From NCBI RefSeq assembly GCF_026242055.1, contig NZ_JAPJDL010000002.1, positions 558,001 to 622,000 of the forward strand: a stretch of 64,000 nt of DNA, written 5' to 3'. Of the stretch, positions 50,882 through 58,853 are shown piece by piece. The DNA comes from Lentzea sp. NEAU-D7 (GTDB lineage: Bacteria > Actinomycetota > Actinomycetes > Mycobacteriales > Pseudonocardiaceae). The translations under genes were made by a program, and so were the position numbers. Positions within the stretch are counted from its first letter, which is position 1, and every line of letters begins with the position of its first letter. The notes below the pieces were generated by a model, which did no database searches, was not told the DNA's origin, and saw only the letters and a program-made list of their open reading frames with translations.

Positions 50882-52198
50882 CTAGCGCGACCAGAAGCGG
50901 GTGCCTCCGGGGCCGTGCAGCGCGAGGCCGGAGTCGTTCTGCACGAGCAGCCGGTCGGCCGCGGTGCCCCAGGTGTGGGTGGCCCACTTCGGCACGTTGT
51001 TCGGGGCGTACAGGACGAGGTTGCCGTCGTGCTGCAGGGTCACGCGGGTGGCGCCGGAGCCGTGGGTGTGGGTGGCCCACAGCGCCTGGTTGGTCGCCGC
51101 GACGTAGAGCACCAGGTTGCCGTCGGCCTGCATGAGCAGCCGGTACTTGCCGTCCGGCGAGGTCCTGGACTGGTACGCGGTGAGGCTCTCGCCGCGCACC
51201 AGCCGGTCGGGACCGGGCTCGTTCACGCCGGAGATGTCGGCGACCGAGACGTAGTGGGCCTGGAGCGCGTAGGCCTCGAAGCCGTTCGGCGTGATGGCCA
51301 CGGACCGCGGGTACCAGCCGCCAGACCTGGTCTGGATGATCGTGTTGGTGTTCACGCTCAACGTCATGAGGGTGTGCGCCTGGTGCCCGGTGAGGTAGAT
51401 CTGGCCGCCGTTCGGCGCGGCCGCCACGCCCAGAGGGCCTCCTGGCACGTCCACGGTGGCGCTGACCTGGTTGTCCGCGGTGGTGATCAGGTAGACCTTG
51501 TCGCTCGAGTAGCTGGTGACGTACGCGCGGGTGCCGTTCGGCGTGATGGCGATGTTGTTGGGCGCGGTGGGCAGCGGCACGGTGGCGATCACGCTCTCGG
51601 TCGCCGTGCTCACCACCACTACGCGCTTGTTGTAGAAGTCCGCGACGTAGAGGCGGGAACCGTCCGGGGTGATCTGCACGTCGGTCGCGTTGCCGCCGAC
51701 GTGAACCGGGTGGGCGACTCCGGTCGCCGTGTCGATCACCGCCAGGTGGTCGGACCCGACGGCGTACGCCTTGCCGCCGTCCGGCGCCACGACGACGGCC
51801 CTCGGCGACTTCAGCGGATGGACCGACACGGTCCTGGCCACCGTGCTGGTCGTGGTGTCGATCACCGAGACCGAGCCCCAGTCGGTGTTGTGGTCACCGG
51901 CGTTCGCGACGTAGGCGGTGCGGCTGTCCGGGCTGAAGGCGATGCCCTCCGGCTGCGTGCCGACGGTGACGGTGGCGGTGACCGTCCGGGTCGCGGTGCT
52001 GATGACCGACACCGTGCGGTCGGCGGCGTTGGTGACGTACGCGCGGGTTCCGTCGGGGCTGATCTCGACCGCGATCGGGTTGTCCCCGACGCCGATGCTG
52101 GTCGGCAGGTCGGCGGCGGCCGCCGGCGCGTACGCCGGTGCGATCAGGCCCGCGGTCAGCAGGAGACCGAGCGCGGCTCTTCGTGTTCGCACGTGCAT
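50882..52198 (-). CDS. Secreted YVTN beta-propeller plus bulb-type lectin protein
   Basis: The 438-residue protein has a signal peptide (residues about 1-29), about seven propeller blades with repeats like NPIAVEISPDGTRAYVTNAADRTVSVIST (about 30-335), and a C-terminal bulb-type mannose-lectin domain (about 345-438) with YRLLMQADGNLVLY and VTLQHDGNLVLY. Such proteins bind sugars or surfaces outside the cell. No wall anchor is seen. Confidence 0.85.
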   Translation of the reverse strand: MHVRTRRAALGLLLTAGLIAPAYAPAAAADLPTSIGVGDNPIAVEISPDGTRAYVTNAADRTVSVISTATRTVTATVTVGTQPEGIAFSPDSRTAYVANAGDHNTDWGSVSVIDTTTSTVARTVSVHPLKSPRAVVVAPDGGKAYAVGSDHLAVIDTATGVAHPVHVGGNATDVQITPDGSRLYVADFYNKRVVVVSTATESVIATVPLPTAPNNIAITPNGTRAYVTSYSSDKVYLITTADNQVSATVDVPGGPLGVAAAPNGGQIYLTGHQAHTLMTLSVNTNTIIQTRSGGWYPRSVAITPNGFEAYALQAHYVSVADISGVNEPGPDRLVRGESLTAYQSRTSPDGKYRLLMQADGNLVLYVAATNQALWATHTHGSGATRVTLQHDGNLVLYAPNNVPKWATHTWGTAADRLLVQNDSGLALHGPGGTRFWSR

Positions 52199-52516
52199 GG
52201 TGGAAGTCCCCCTGGTCGTCCGGCGCTGCTCGCCGCGGCGCTGAGTCGCGGATTGTGCCAGACGAGGGTGCTGGTCAGGGCCTGATCCGCCGACCTCGCG
52301 GACCGGCCGTTCACCGCCTTCGACGGCGCCGGCCGACACTGGAGTCCTCAATGGACGGTGCTGGAAGTCGTCGGTGAGGGGGTGGCTCTCTTGGTGAGCG
52401 ATATGCCTTGCCGCGCAAGCTTTGCCCGATTCGGAGCCGATTGAGACGCGATCTGGCGGGAGAGCGCTTTCATGCTAGGTTCGAGTGAGAGTGAATCACT
52501 CGAAACGGAGCAGCCT
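52199..52516. other. Intergenic region between divergent genes
   Basis: No gene is supported in most of this stretch. A GATTCGG-rich AT-poor leader follows the propeller gene promoter. The main element is the inverted repeat at 52480-52504. A start at 52472 would extend the glycosyltransferase across that repeat and is less likely. Confidence 0.5.
52480..52504. promoter_or_regulatory. Inverted repeat before glycosyltransferase gene
   Basis: TTCGAGTGA and TCACTCGAA are perfect 9-bp arms around a 7-base spacer, 12 bases before the chosen ATG. It may be an operator or an mRNA hairpin at the ribosome site. Confidence 0.55.
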
Positions 52517-55027
52517 ATGCCGGCTCTTTGGGGTGTCTCGTTCGATGCCACGGCCATGTCCGGCGTGGTGGTCGAGTTTCTCAAGACCGCCAGAACCTTC
52601 GCTGACCAGGGCTATCGCGTTCATCTCGACCTCGGCTACGACATCAAGGCCGACAAGGGCAGATTCTTCCAGGATTACCGGTACGAACGCGTGCCGGACT
52701 GGGTGGAACTCGACCGCGTCGACGGCATCGCGCGCATTGCCGGGTATGACCGCGAATTCGTGGCGGCGACATTGGAATCTGTGCGCCGCGACGAGGTGCC
52801 GGACACGGATCGCGTTACCGAGGCCCTTGCCGATGCGATCGTGCGCACCTGGGAAGACCGCGGTGTCGAGCTGGTGATGGTCGAGAACGGCACGTTGCCG
52901 GAGAACGTCGCCTACACGAAGGCGCTCTACCTCGCGATCGCCCGGTACGGCGCCGCGCACGACCTCGGCCGCTACGTGCTGTGGCGCGACCACGACCTGA
53001 TGTGGCAGAGCGAGCCGGCCAAGTACGGCACCTTTCCCTATCCCGCAACGCCTCCGATGGTCAACTCGCCGCACATCCACTACTTCGCGCTGCACGAGGA
53101 GGCGAGACGGCGCACGCTGGAGTGGATGCCGCAGCTGCGCAACCTCGACCTGCTGCCGAACACCTTCACGGCGCCGGACCGCCCCGGCAGGCCCGACTTC
53201 CTCCGGCACCACGGCATCACGCCGGGCACGAGGATCATCGCCAGGTCCACGAGGATCATCCCGCAGAAGCGCATCGACCGCGACCTGCACCTGGCGGCCC
53301 AGCTGCCGGGCACCTGCCTGTTCGTCGCCGGCGACACCGAGGAGGACCCGGCCGAGACCAGGAAGCTCCGTGCGCTCGCGGCAGAGCTCGGGGTGCCGGT
53401 CGTCTTCGGTGGCGTCCTGGAACCGTGCGAGTCGGCGGGGCCGGGGTTCTCGGTGCGCGACCTGCTCGCGCACGCCGATGTCGTGTCGTTCCTGACGTCC
53501 TACGACTACGAGAGTTTCGGCAACCCCGTCGGCGAGGCGATCGCGGCCGGTGTGCCGTACATCGCGAGCCGCTACGCCCTGTACGACACGGTGTACGCGG
53601 GCTACCGGGCGCCGGTGCTCGACATCCTGGAGCACGACCTGCCGACGCCGGAGTTCGCCCGGCAGGTCCACGAGCTCATGACGAACGCGGAGAGGCGGGC
53701 GGAAGTGGTGGCGCACAACAGCAAACTCGGCACGCACACCCGCGAGGCCGCGACCGGCCTGGTGACCACGTTGTTCCCGCCCGCGATGGGGCCGCGCGCC
53801 CGGGCGAGCGTGGTGCTGCCGGTGTTCGACGAGGCGGCGAACATCGAGACCGTGCTGCGGTCCCTGCGCGACCAGGAGGACGTCGACCCCGCCACCTACG
53901 AGATCGTGCTGGTGGACAACAACTCCACGGACGACACGGTCGAGATCGCCCGCCGGTTCGCCGAGGACTCGCCGGTCGCCATCCACGTGATCAGCGAACG
54001 CGAGCAGGGCGTGGCGTGCGCGCGCAGAGCCGGCATGGAGTTCGCGGTGCGCCGCAGCCGCAACCGCAAGGACCCCGGCGAGCGCTTCTACCTCGTGTCG
54101 GCCGACGCGGACTGCCGGGTCGACCGCCGCTGGCTCGTCGAGCTCCTCGCGGTGATGGACAAGGACAAGGCCGCGATCGGGGTGTGCGACTACTACTACA
54201 ACGCCGAGCACTTCGCCGGCAGGCCGAGACTCTGGGACGCCATCCAGCGCACGCTGCGGTGCCGCGCGGTGACGTTCGCGTTGTTCGGCGGGTTTCCCGA
54301 CGGCAAGGGCTTCGCGGTCGAGCGCGAGGCCTACGAGGACGTCGGCGGCATCGAGATCTTCTACCAGTTGCAGGACGGCAGGTTCGTCAACCACCTGTCC
54401 GACGACTGGGACTTCGGCATCAAGGTCGCGGGTTCCGGTCACGACATCGCCTACGCCCCGAAGTCGCGGGTCGAGATCAACCCGCGGCGCGTCAACCACG
54501 CGATCGACGAGGTCATCTCCGGCCGCGCCTACGGCAACGACGGCATCATCGTCATGCGGGACATCCGGCCGGAGGCGCCGGCGAAGACCGCCGACCTCAC
54601 AGAGGCCGAGGCCGCGCAGGCCTGGGAGTTCTCGATCAAGGACTTCACCCCGAAGAACACCGTCCTCCCGGTCCTGCTGACACCGTCCTTCCTGGACGAG
54701 GACGCCGTGGTCGCGTTCTTCGGCGAGGACCTGGCGGCCAGGCTCGCCACGCGCATCGCGGAGATCAAGGCCGAGATGAGCGTCGTCGACTTCCTCCCCA
54801 TCCACTCCTACAAGACGCCGTCCTACCGGCTCTACCTCGAGTTCCGGGACGAGATCTTCGCCCGGCTGCGCGCTGCGGTCGGCGAGGACATCGGCTACCC
54901 GCCGCCGCTGCCGGAGTGCTTCGACGCGGTGCCGGAGGACCGGTTCGCGGAGTTCGTGAAGTACTACTGCGAGGACCGCGAGTCGGGGGAGGCGCACAAC
55001 TACTTCGGCAATGGAGGCGTGTTCTGA
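52517..55027 (+). CDS. Bifunctional glycosyltransferase (GT4 + GT2 fusion)
   Basis: The 836-residue protein has an N-terminal GT-B domain of GT4 type, with IIPQKRIDRDL and the donor-site motif ESFGNPVGEAIAAGVP (to about residue 430). A GT2-type GT-A domain follows, with SVVLPVFDEAANIETVLRSL, DNNSTDDT and an acidic SADADCRVDRRW (about 435-680), then a C-terminal region of about 130 residues of unknown fold. No spans or signal are visible. Start MPALWGVSF follows GGAG. Two transferases in one chain suggest two sugar additions in succession. The radical SAM gene follows with a one-base overlap. Confidence 0.82.
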   Translation: MPALWGVSFDATAMSGVVVEFLKTARTFADQGYRVHLDLGYDIKADKGRFFQDYRYERVPDWVELDRVDGIARIAGYDREFVAATLESVRRDEVPDTDRVTEALADAIVRTWEDRGVELVMVENGTLPENVAYTKALYLAIARYGAAHDLGRYVLWRDHDLMWQSEPAKYGTFPYPATPPMVNSPHIHYFALHEEARRRTLEWMPQLRNLDLLPNTFTAPDRPGRPDFLRHHGITPGTRIIARSTRIIPQKRIDRDLHLAAQLPGTCLFVAGDTEEDPAETRKLRALAAELGVPVVFGGVLEPCESAGPGFSVRDLLAHADVVSFLTSYDYESFGNPVGEAIAAGVPYIASRYALYDTVYAGYRAPVLDILEHDLPTPEFARQVHELMTNAERRAEVVAHNSKLGTHTREAATGLVTTLFPPAMGPRARASVVLPVFDEAANIETVLRSLRDQEDVDPATYEIVLVDNNSTDDTVEIARRFAEDSPVAIHVISEREQGVACARRAGMEFAVRRSRNRKDPGERFYLVSADADCRVDRRWLVELLAVMDKDKAAIGVCDYYYNAEHFAGRPRLWDAIQRTLRCRAVTFALFGGFPDGKGFAVEREAYEDVGGIEIFYQLQDGRFVNHLSDDWDFGIKVAGSGHDIAYAPKSRVEINPRRVNHAIDEVISGRAYGNDGIIVMRDIRPEAPAKTADLTEAEAAQAWEFSIKDFTPKNTVLPVLLTPSFLDEDAVVAFFGEDLAARLATRIAEIKAEMSVVDFLPIHSYKTPSYRLYLEFRDEIFARLRAAVGEDIGYPPPLPECFDAVPEDRFAEFVKYYCEDRESGEAHNYFGNGGVF

Positions 55028-56421
55028 TGGACAGCGTTCTGACCGAGCCGAGGGTGTGGGCGGCGCTGCAGGACCCCGCCAACGCGCACCTGCTCGACTA
55101 CGTCACCGAGGACCCGTTCGGAGCGCACGTGTTCCCCGGCAACGTCGAGGGGTACGGCGTCGACGACTTCCTCGCCGACCTGAGCGGCCAGCTCACCGGC
55201 ACGGCGCCGATCCACCTCTGGTCCTACATCCCCACGTGCGCCTACAAGTGCCGCTTCTGCCAGTACCCGGTCGTGCTCGTCAAAGGCGGGCGCAACGAGG
55301 AGAAGCTGTCGCAGTGGGTGGACTGGAACATCAGGGAGGCCGAGCTCTGGCTGCGACGGGTGCCGGAGCTCGCGCACGCCCCGGTCGGCGAGTTCAACGT
55401 CTTCGGCGGCACGCCGTCGTTGCTGCCGGAGAAGGACATCCGCCGGCTCCTCGGCTTCTACCGCGAGAACTTCGGGTTCACCGAGGAGACGACGATCCGG
55501 TTCGAGGGCGACCCGAGCACGTTCACCCCGGCGAAGCTCGAGACCCTGCGGGAACTGGGCTGCACCAAGCTCTCCAGCGGCGTGCAGTCGTTCGACGACG
55601 ACGTGCTGCGCGAGTGCGGCCGTGAGCACAGCGCGCAGATGTGCGTCGACTTCGTGCGCAACGCCCAGGCCGCGGGCTTCGAGTGGATCAGCATCGACCT
55701 GATGTACGGCCTGCTGGACCAGACCGTCGACAGCGTCAGGCGCGACCTCGACGTGGTGCTGGAGAACGAGGTCACCGCCGTGGTGTGCACCAAGCTGCAC
55801 CTGAAGTCCTACGCCGAGACCAGGACCGGGGTGGCGGGGGAGCAGCCCGCGCCGTGGCAGCTGCCGCAGTACCGCGAGAAGCTGGTGCGCGACGGGCACT
55901 TCTGGCCGGCGTTGCAGGAGCAGTACCGGATGCGCGAGGTGCTGACCGACGGCCTGCGCGCCGCCGGCTACACCGAGCACCCCACGATGTACTTCGCCCG
56001 CGACGGCCTCGGCCCGGAGAAGTGGAAGTCCATCATGGTGGACCAGGACAAGCAGGAGGCCGAGGTCGCGATCGGTCTCGGCGGCAGTTCCAGCTGCCGC
56101 GCCTCCGAGGCGATCACCGACGTGAACTGGAAGAGCTACGCCCAGGCCGTCGAGGCGGGCCGGGTGCCGCTCGGCTCCGCCACCGGGTTCGACGCGGCCG
56201 CGCAGGAGGCCCGTGCCATCAAGATGGCGCTGTCGACGTTGCAGCCGGTCCGCGAGGACCTGCACCGCGCCCGGTACGGCACCTCGCTGCACAACAGCCC
56301 GTGGCGGGAGAAGTTCGCTTCTCTCGCCGAACGCGGCCTCGTCTCCGTCGACGCCGGGGGAGTCTCGCTGACCGAGGACGGAGAGGTGCTCGTGGAGGCC
56401 ATCATCAACACCGAGCTCTGA
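55027..56421 (+). CDS. HemN-like radical SAM protein
   Basis: The 464-residue protein has the iron-sulfur motif CAYKCRFC (C71, C75, C78), then FNVFGGTPSLL, a SAM-binding IRFEGDPSTFT and LSSGVQSFDDDVLRECGR, as in HemN/HemW and class C radical SAM methyltransferases, plus a C-terminal winged HemN-type domain. It shares one base with the preceding stop (TGATG). Heme biosynthesis genes are not adjacent, so a specialised radical reaction on a product of the coupled glycosyltransferase is more likely. Confidence 0.85.
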   Translation: MDSVLTEPRVWAALQDPANAHLLDYVTEDPFGAHVFPGNVEGYGVDDFLADLSGQLTGTAPIHLWSYIPTCAYKCRFCQYPVVLVKGGRNEEKLSQWVDWNIREAELWLRRVPELAHAPVGEFNVFGGTPSLLPEKDIRRLLGFYRENFGFTEETTIRFEGDPSTFTPAKLETLRELGCTKLSSGVQSFDDDVLRECGREHSAQMCVDFVRNAQAAGFEWISIDLMYGLLDQTVDSVRRDLDVVLENEVTAVVCTKLHLKSYAETRTGVAGEQPAPWQLPQYREKLVRDGHFWPALQEQYRMREVLTDGLRAAGYTEHPTMYFARDGLGPEKWKSIMVDQDKQEAEVAIGLGGSSSCRASEAITDVNWKSYAQAVEAGRVPLGSATGFDAAAQEARAIKMALSTLQPVREDLHRARYGTSLHNSPWREKFASLAERGLVSVDAGGVSLTEDGEVLVEAIINTEL

Positions 56422-56536
56422 CCACCGGGACCTCCGAGGGTCACATCAGGCAGGGATCAGGGGAAACCCTGATGGCAGGACCTCCGGCCGCGGGCAGGCT
56501 GGAGTCGTCAAGGAGATCCGCGTTTCTAGGAGAGTC

Positions 56537-56827
56537 ATGAGCGAATCCACGTCCGAGTCCGCCCGCAACGCCGTCGACTCGATGGTCGACGCCGTGCGCG
56601 GGCTGGTCAGCGAGGGCATCAACCGTCGCGTTGTCGTGCGTGACAGCAAGGACGACGTGGTGCTCGAGGTGCCGGTCGCTCTCGGGCTGGTCGCGGCGTT
56701 CGCCGCTCCGGTGGCCACGACCATCGGAGCCGGTCTCGCGCTGGTGGGCAAGTGCGGGATCAAGCTGGAGAACCGCCAGGAGCCCGCCGCTCAGCCCACG
56801 ACGACGGCCGAGGGCGAGCAGGTCTAG
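56537..56827 (+). CDS. DUF4342-like small protein
   Basis: The 96-residue protein has an amphipathic helix (AVDSMVDAVRGLVSEG), the NRRVVVRDSKDDVVLEVPVALG pattern of DUF4342 proteins and a hydrophobic, membrane-associating segment (about 47-72). GGAGAG lies eight bases before the ATG. The function is unknown. Confidence 0.75.
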   Translation: MSESTSESARNAVDSMVDAVRGLVSEGINRRVVVRDSKDDVVLEVPVALGLVAAFAAPVATTIGAGLALVGKCGIKLENRQEPAAQPTTTAEGEQV

Positions 56828-56871
56828 CGAGCGGGTTCGGTGCCGTCACCCGAGTGGTGACGGCACCGCGC

Positions 56872-57405
56872 TCACGAAGCGTCTTCCAGCAGCGTGAGGA
56901 ACTCCGCGCGCGTGCTGTCGATGCGTGCGCTCAGCTCCACGACCGGTTTGCTCGTGCCCGACGACAACTCCGCGCGGGCGACGGTGCGGGCCTCCTCGAA
57001 CTGGGTGCGCAGCAACGCCGTCAGCTGCCGGTCGAACGCGGCGCCCTCGGCGTACCCGACGGCGGCGAGTTCGGCGGCCGTGATCATGCCGGGCATGTCG
57101 TGCCCGTCGTGCTGGTCGCTCTCCTGCCTGCCGGTCTGCGCGAGCAGCTCGCGCACCTGCGCCAGTTCGGCGCGGTAGAGGTCCTGCAGCCGGGCGGCCA
57201 CGGGGCGCAGCGCGGAACCGGGCCGGCTCGCCGTGAGATCGAGCGCGGCGAGCGTGGACTCGTTCTGGGGGATCACCAGATCCACGAACGCGAGGTCCGT
57301 GGCGCTGAGGCCGGCCGGCGGAGCGCTGGCCGGCGGGGAGTCGCCGGCCGGTGCTCCGCATCCCGTCGCCACCAGGACGGCCGCGATGAGGAGGAGGGCT
57401 CGCAC
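56872..57405 (-). CDS. DUF305-family lipoprotein
   Basis: The 177-residue lipoprotein has a lipobox LVATGC at its N-terminus. A four-helix DUF305 domain follows with FVDLVIPQNESTLAALDLTA, GHDMPGMITAAELA and FDRQLTALLRTQFEEA. The usual metal-binding His-rich positions (HH..A/M) are only partly kept: MIPHH is replaced by VIPQN. It starts at a GTG sharing one base with the DUF1996 stop, so the two secreted proteins are co-expressed. Confidence 0.8.
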   Translation of the reverse strand: MRALLLIAAVLVATGCGAPAGDSPPASAPPAGLSATDLAFVDLVIPQNESTLAALDLTASRPGSALRPVAARLQDLYRAELAQVRELLAQTGRQESDQHDGHDMPGMITAAELAAVGYAEGAAFDRQLTALLRTQFEEARTVARAELSSGTSKPVVELSARIDSTRAEFLTLLEDAS

Positions 57406-58445
57406 TACGGGCGGCCGTCCGGTCCGCACTTGACGATCCGGTTGATGCAGTCGCGCACGCGCTGCGCCATCTCGGCCTCGGGCCAGACGTTGAAGAAGTC
57501 ACCGTGCATGGTGAACCCGGGACCGGACGACAGCTTGAAGCGCGCCGGGTCACCGCTCGCGGGGTACCGCAGCACCTGGCGCAGCTTCGGCACGGGCACG
57601 GGGTGCGTCGCCGGGCAGTCGCCCGCGACCGGGTAGGACATGTGGCTCTTGTGGTCCGCGGAGTCGAGGTCCTTGCCGTTCCAGCACTGCGGGAAGTCCA
57701 GGTAGGACTCGATCATCGTGCCCGCCGGGCAGTTCACGAAGTCCTTGGACGCGCCGACGTGACCGGCGTGCAGGCACGACCAGCGCGACATCGTGGTGTT
57801 GTCCGGAGCGGTCGCCTTGGCGTTGCCCGCCACGATGCGCAGCCCGTACGGCAGAGGCTGGATCCGCGCGGTCACGTCGTCGCGCACGCCCTCGCCGAGG
57901 TAGTAGAACGTCGTGCCGGTCGGCTCGACCGGCTGACCGTCGACCAGCAGCGTCGGCACCCAGTACGACGACAGGTCGACCTTCGGGCTGCACGTGCTGG
58001 TCGCCTTGCTCAGGCTCGTGACGTCCGAGCGGGCGTTCGTGGAGGCGTTGCCGAAGAAGCTGTGCATGTGCGAGGCGCCGGGGAGGTTCGGCATGACGAT
58101 CGGGTCGTCCGGAAGCCTGTGCGTGAACGGGCACTCGGCGACGAACTCCGCGACGCGCACCGCGTTCGGCGGGATCGGCTCCTGGGGCTTCGGTGGAGCG
58201 ACCACGGCGGCCTTCGTCGTCTCGGCCGCCTGCGTGGTCGTGCTCGTGCCGGCCGGCGGTGGCGTCGTGGTGTCCGCGATCACCGGGGCCGCGGCCGCGG
58301 GCGAGGACGTCTGGCTCGCCCTGGGAGGTGCGGGCGGGGTGAAGAACATCGCGTTCGCGGTCACCGCGGACGCCGCGACGCCCGCCACGGCGAGGGCGGC
58401 GATCCACACGCGCCGCCGCAACCGTGAACTGGGGACGTGAGGCAT
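57405..58445 (-). CDS. DUF1996-domain secreted protein
   Basis: The 346-residue protein has an N-terminal signal or anchor (RRVWIAALAVAGVAASAVTANA), a Pro/Thr/Ala linker and a DUF1996 domain with HMHSFFGN, CSPKVDLSSYWVPTL, CWNGKDLDSADHKSHMSYP and CPATHPVPVPKL. DUF1996 occurs in secreted fungal and actinobacterial proteins and may be carbohydrate-active; no mechanism is established. It heads a two-gene operon with DUF305. Confidence 0.85.
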   Translation of the reverse strand: MPHVPSSRLRRRVWIAALAVAGVAASAVTANAMFFTPPAPPRASQTSSPAAAAPVIADTTTPPPAGTSTTTQAAETTKAAVVAPPKPQEPIPPNAVRVAEFVAECPFTHRLPDDPIVMPNLPGASHMHSFFGNASTNARSDVTSLSKATSTCSPKVDLSSYWVPTLLVDGQPVEPTGTTFYYLGEGVRDDVTARIQPLPYGLRIVAGNAKATAPDNTTMSRWSCLHAGHVGASKDFVNCPAGTMIESYLDFPQCWNGKDLDSADHKSHMSYPVAGDCPATHPVPVPKLRQVLRYPASGDPARFKLSSGPGFTMHGDFFNVWPEAEMAQRVRDCINRIVKCGPDGRP

Positions 58446-58651
58446 GGAGATCCTTTCGGGCAGCTGGCACAGGGAGACGAGGACTCCGGCCCGGTGTTCA
58501 GCTCACCAGCCGGTCCAGGGATCCTCTGACCAGGAGATGTCCGGCCCGTCCGGCGATAACGAAAACTTCGCCGATTTTCTCGGCGTGCGCGGAGCACGCT
58601 CTGCGACCGACGGGAGGACCAGCGAGAACACCGCCGGTAGGCTGCGCCGCC

Positions 58652-58837
58652 ATGAGCAGAAAACTGGTGGTCGGAATCGGCGTCGTGCTGCTCGTGCTCG
58701 GCGGGGTGTGGACGGCGCAGGGGCTCGGCTACCTCAAGGGCAGCTTCATGACGGGGCAGCAGCTCTGGACGACCATCGGGCTGCTGTGCGCCGCGGCCGG
58801 CGTCATGCTGCTGATCCCCTGGCCGAAGAGGCGATGA
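58652..58837 (+). CDS. Small two-span membrane protein (61 aa)
   Basis: The protein has two hydrophobic helices (VVGIGVVLLVLGGVWTAQGLG and WTTIGLLCAAAGVMLLIPW) joined by a short polar loop with a basic end. It lies alone between divergent and convergent genes. The pattern resembles small DUF-type actinobacterial membrane proteins; no function is known. Confidence 0.7.
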   Translation: MSRKLVVGIGVVLLVLGGVWTAQGLGYLKGSFMTGQQLWTTIGLLCAAAGVMLLIPWPKRR

Positions 58838-58853
58838 CCCGGCCCGGGCGGCG

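Noticed and set aside
52472-52516. Upstream ATG for the glycosyltransferase
   Set aside because: It would place the strong inverted repeat inside the coding region and adds a polar, non-conserved-looking N-terminus. The later ATG has a ribosome site.
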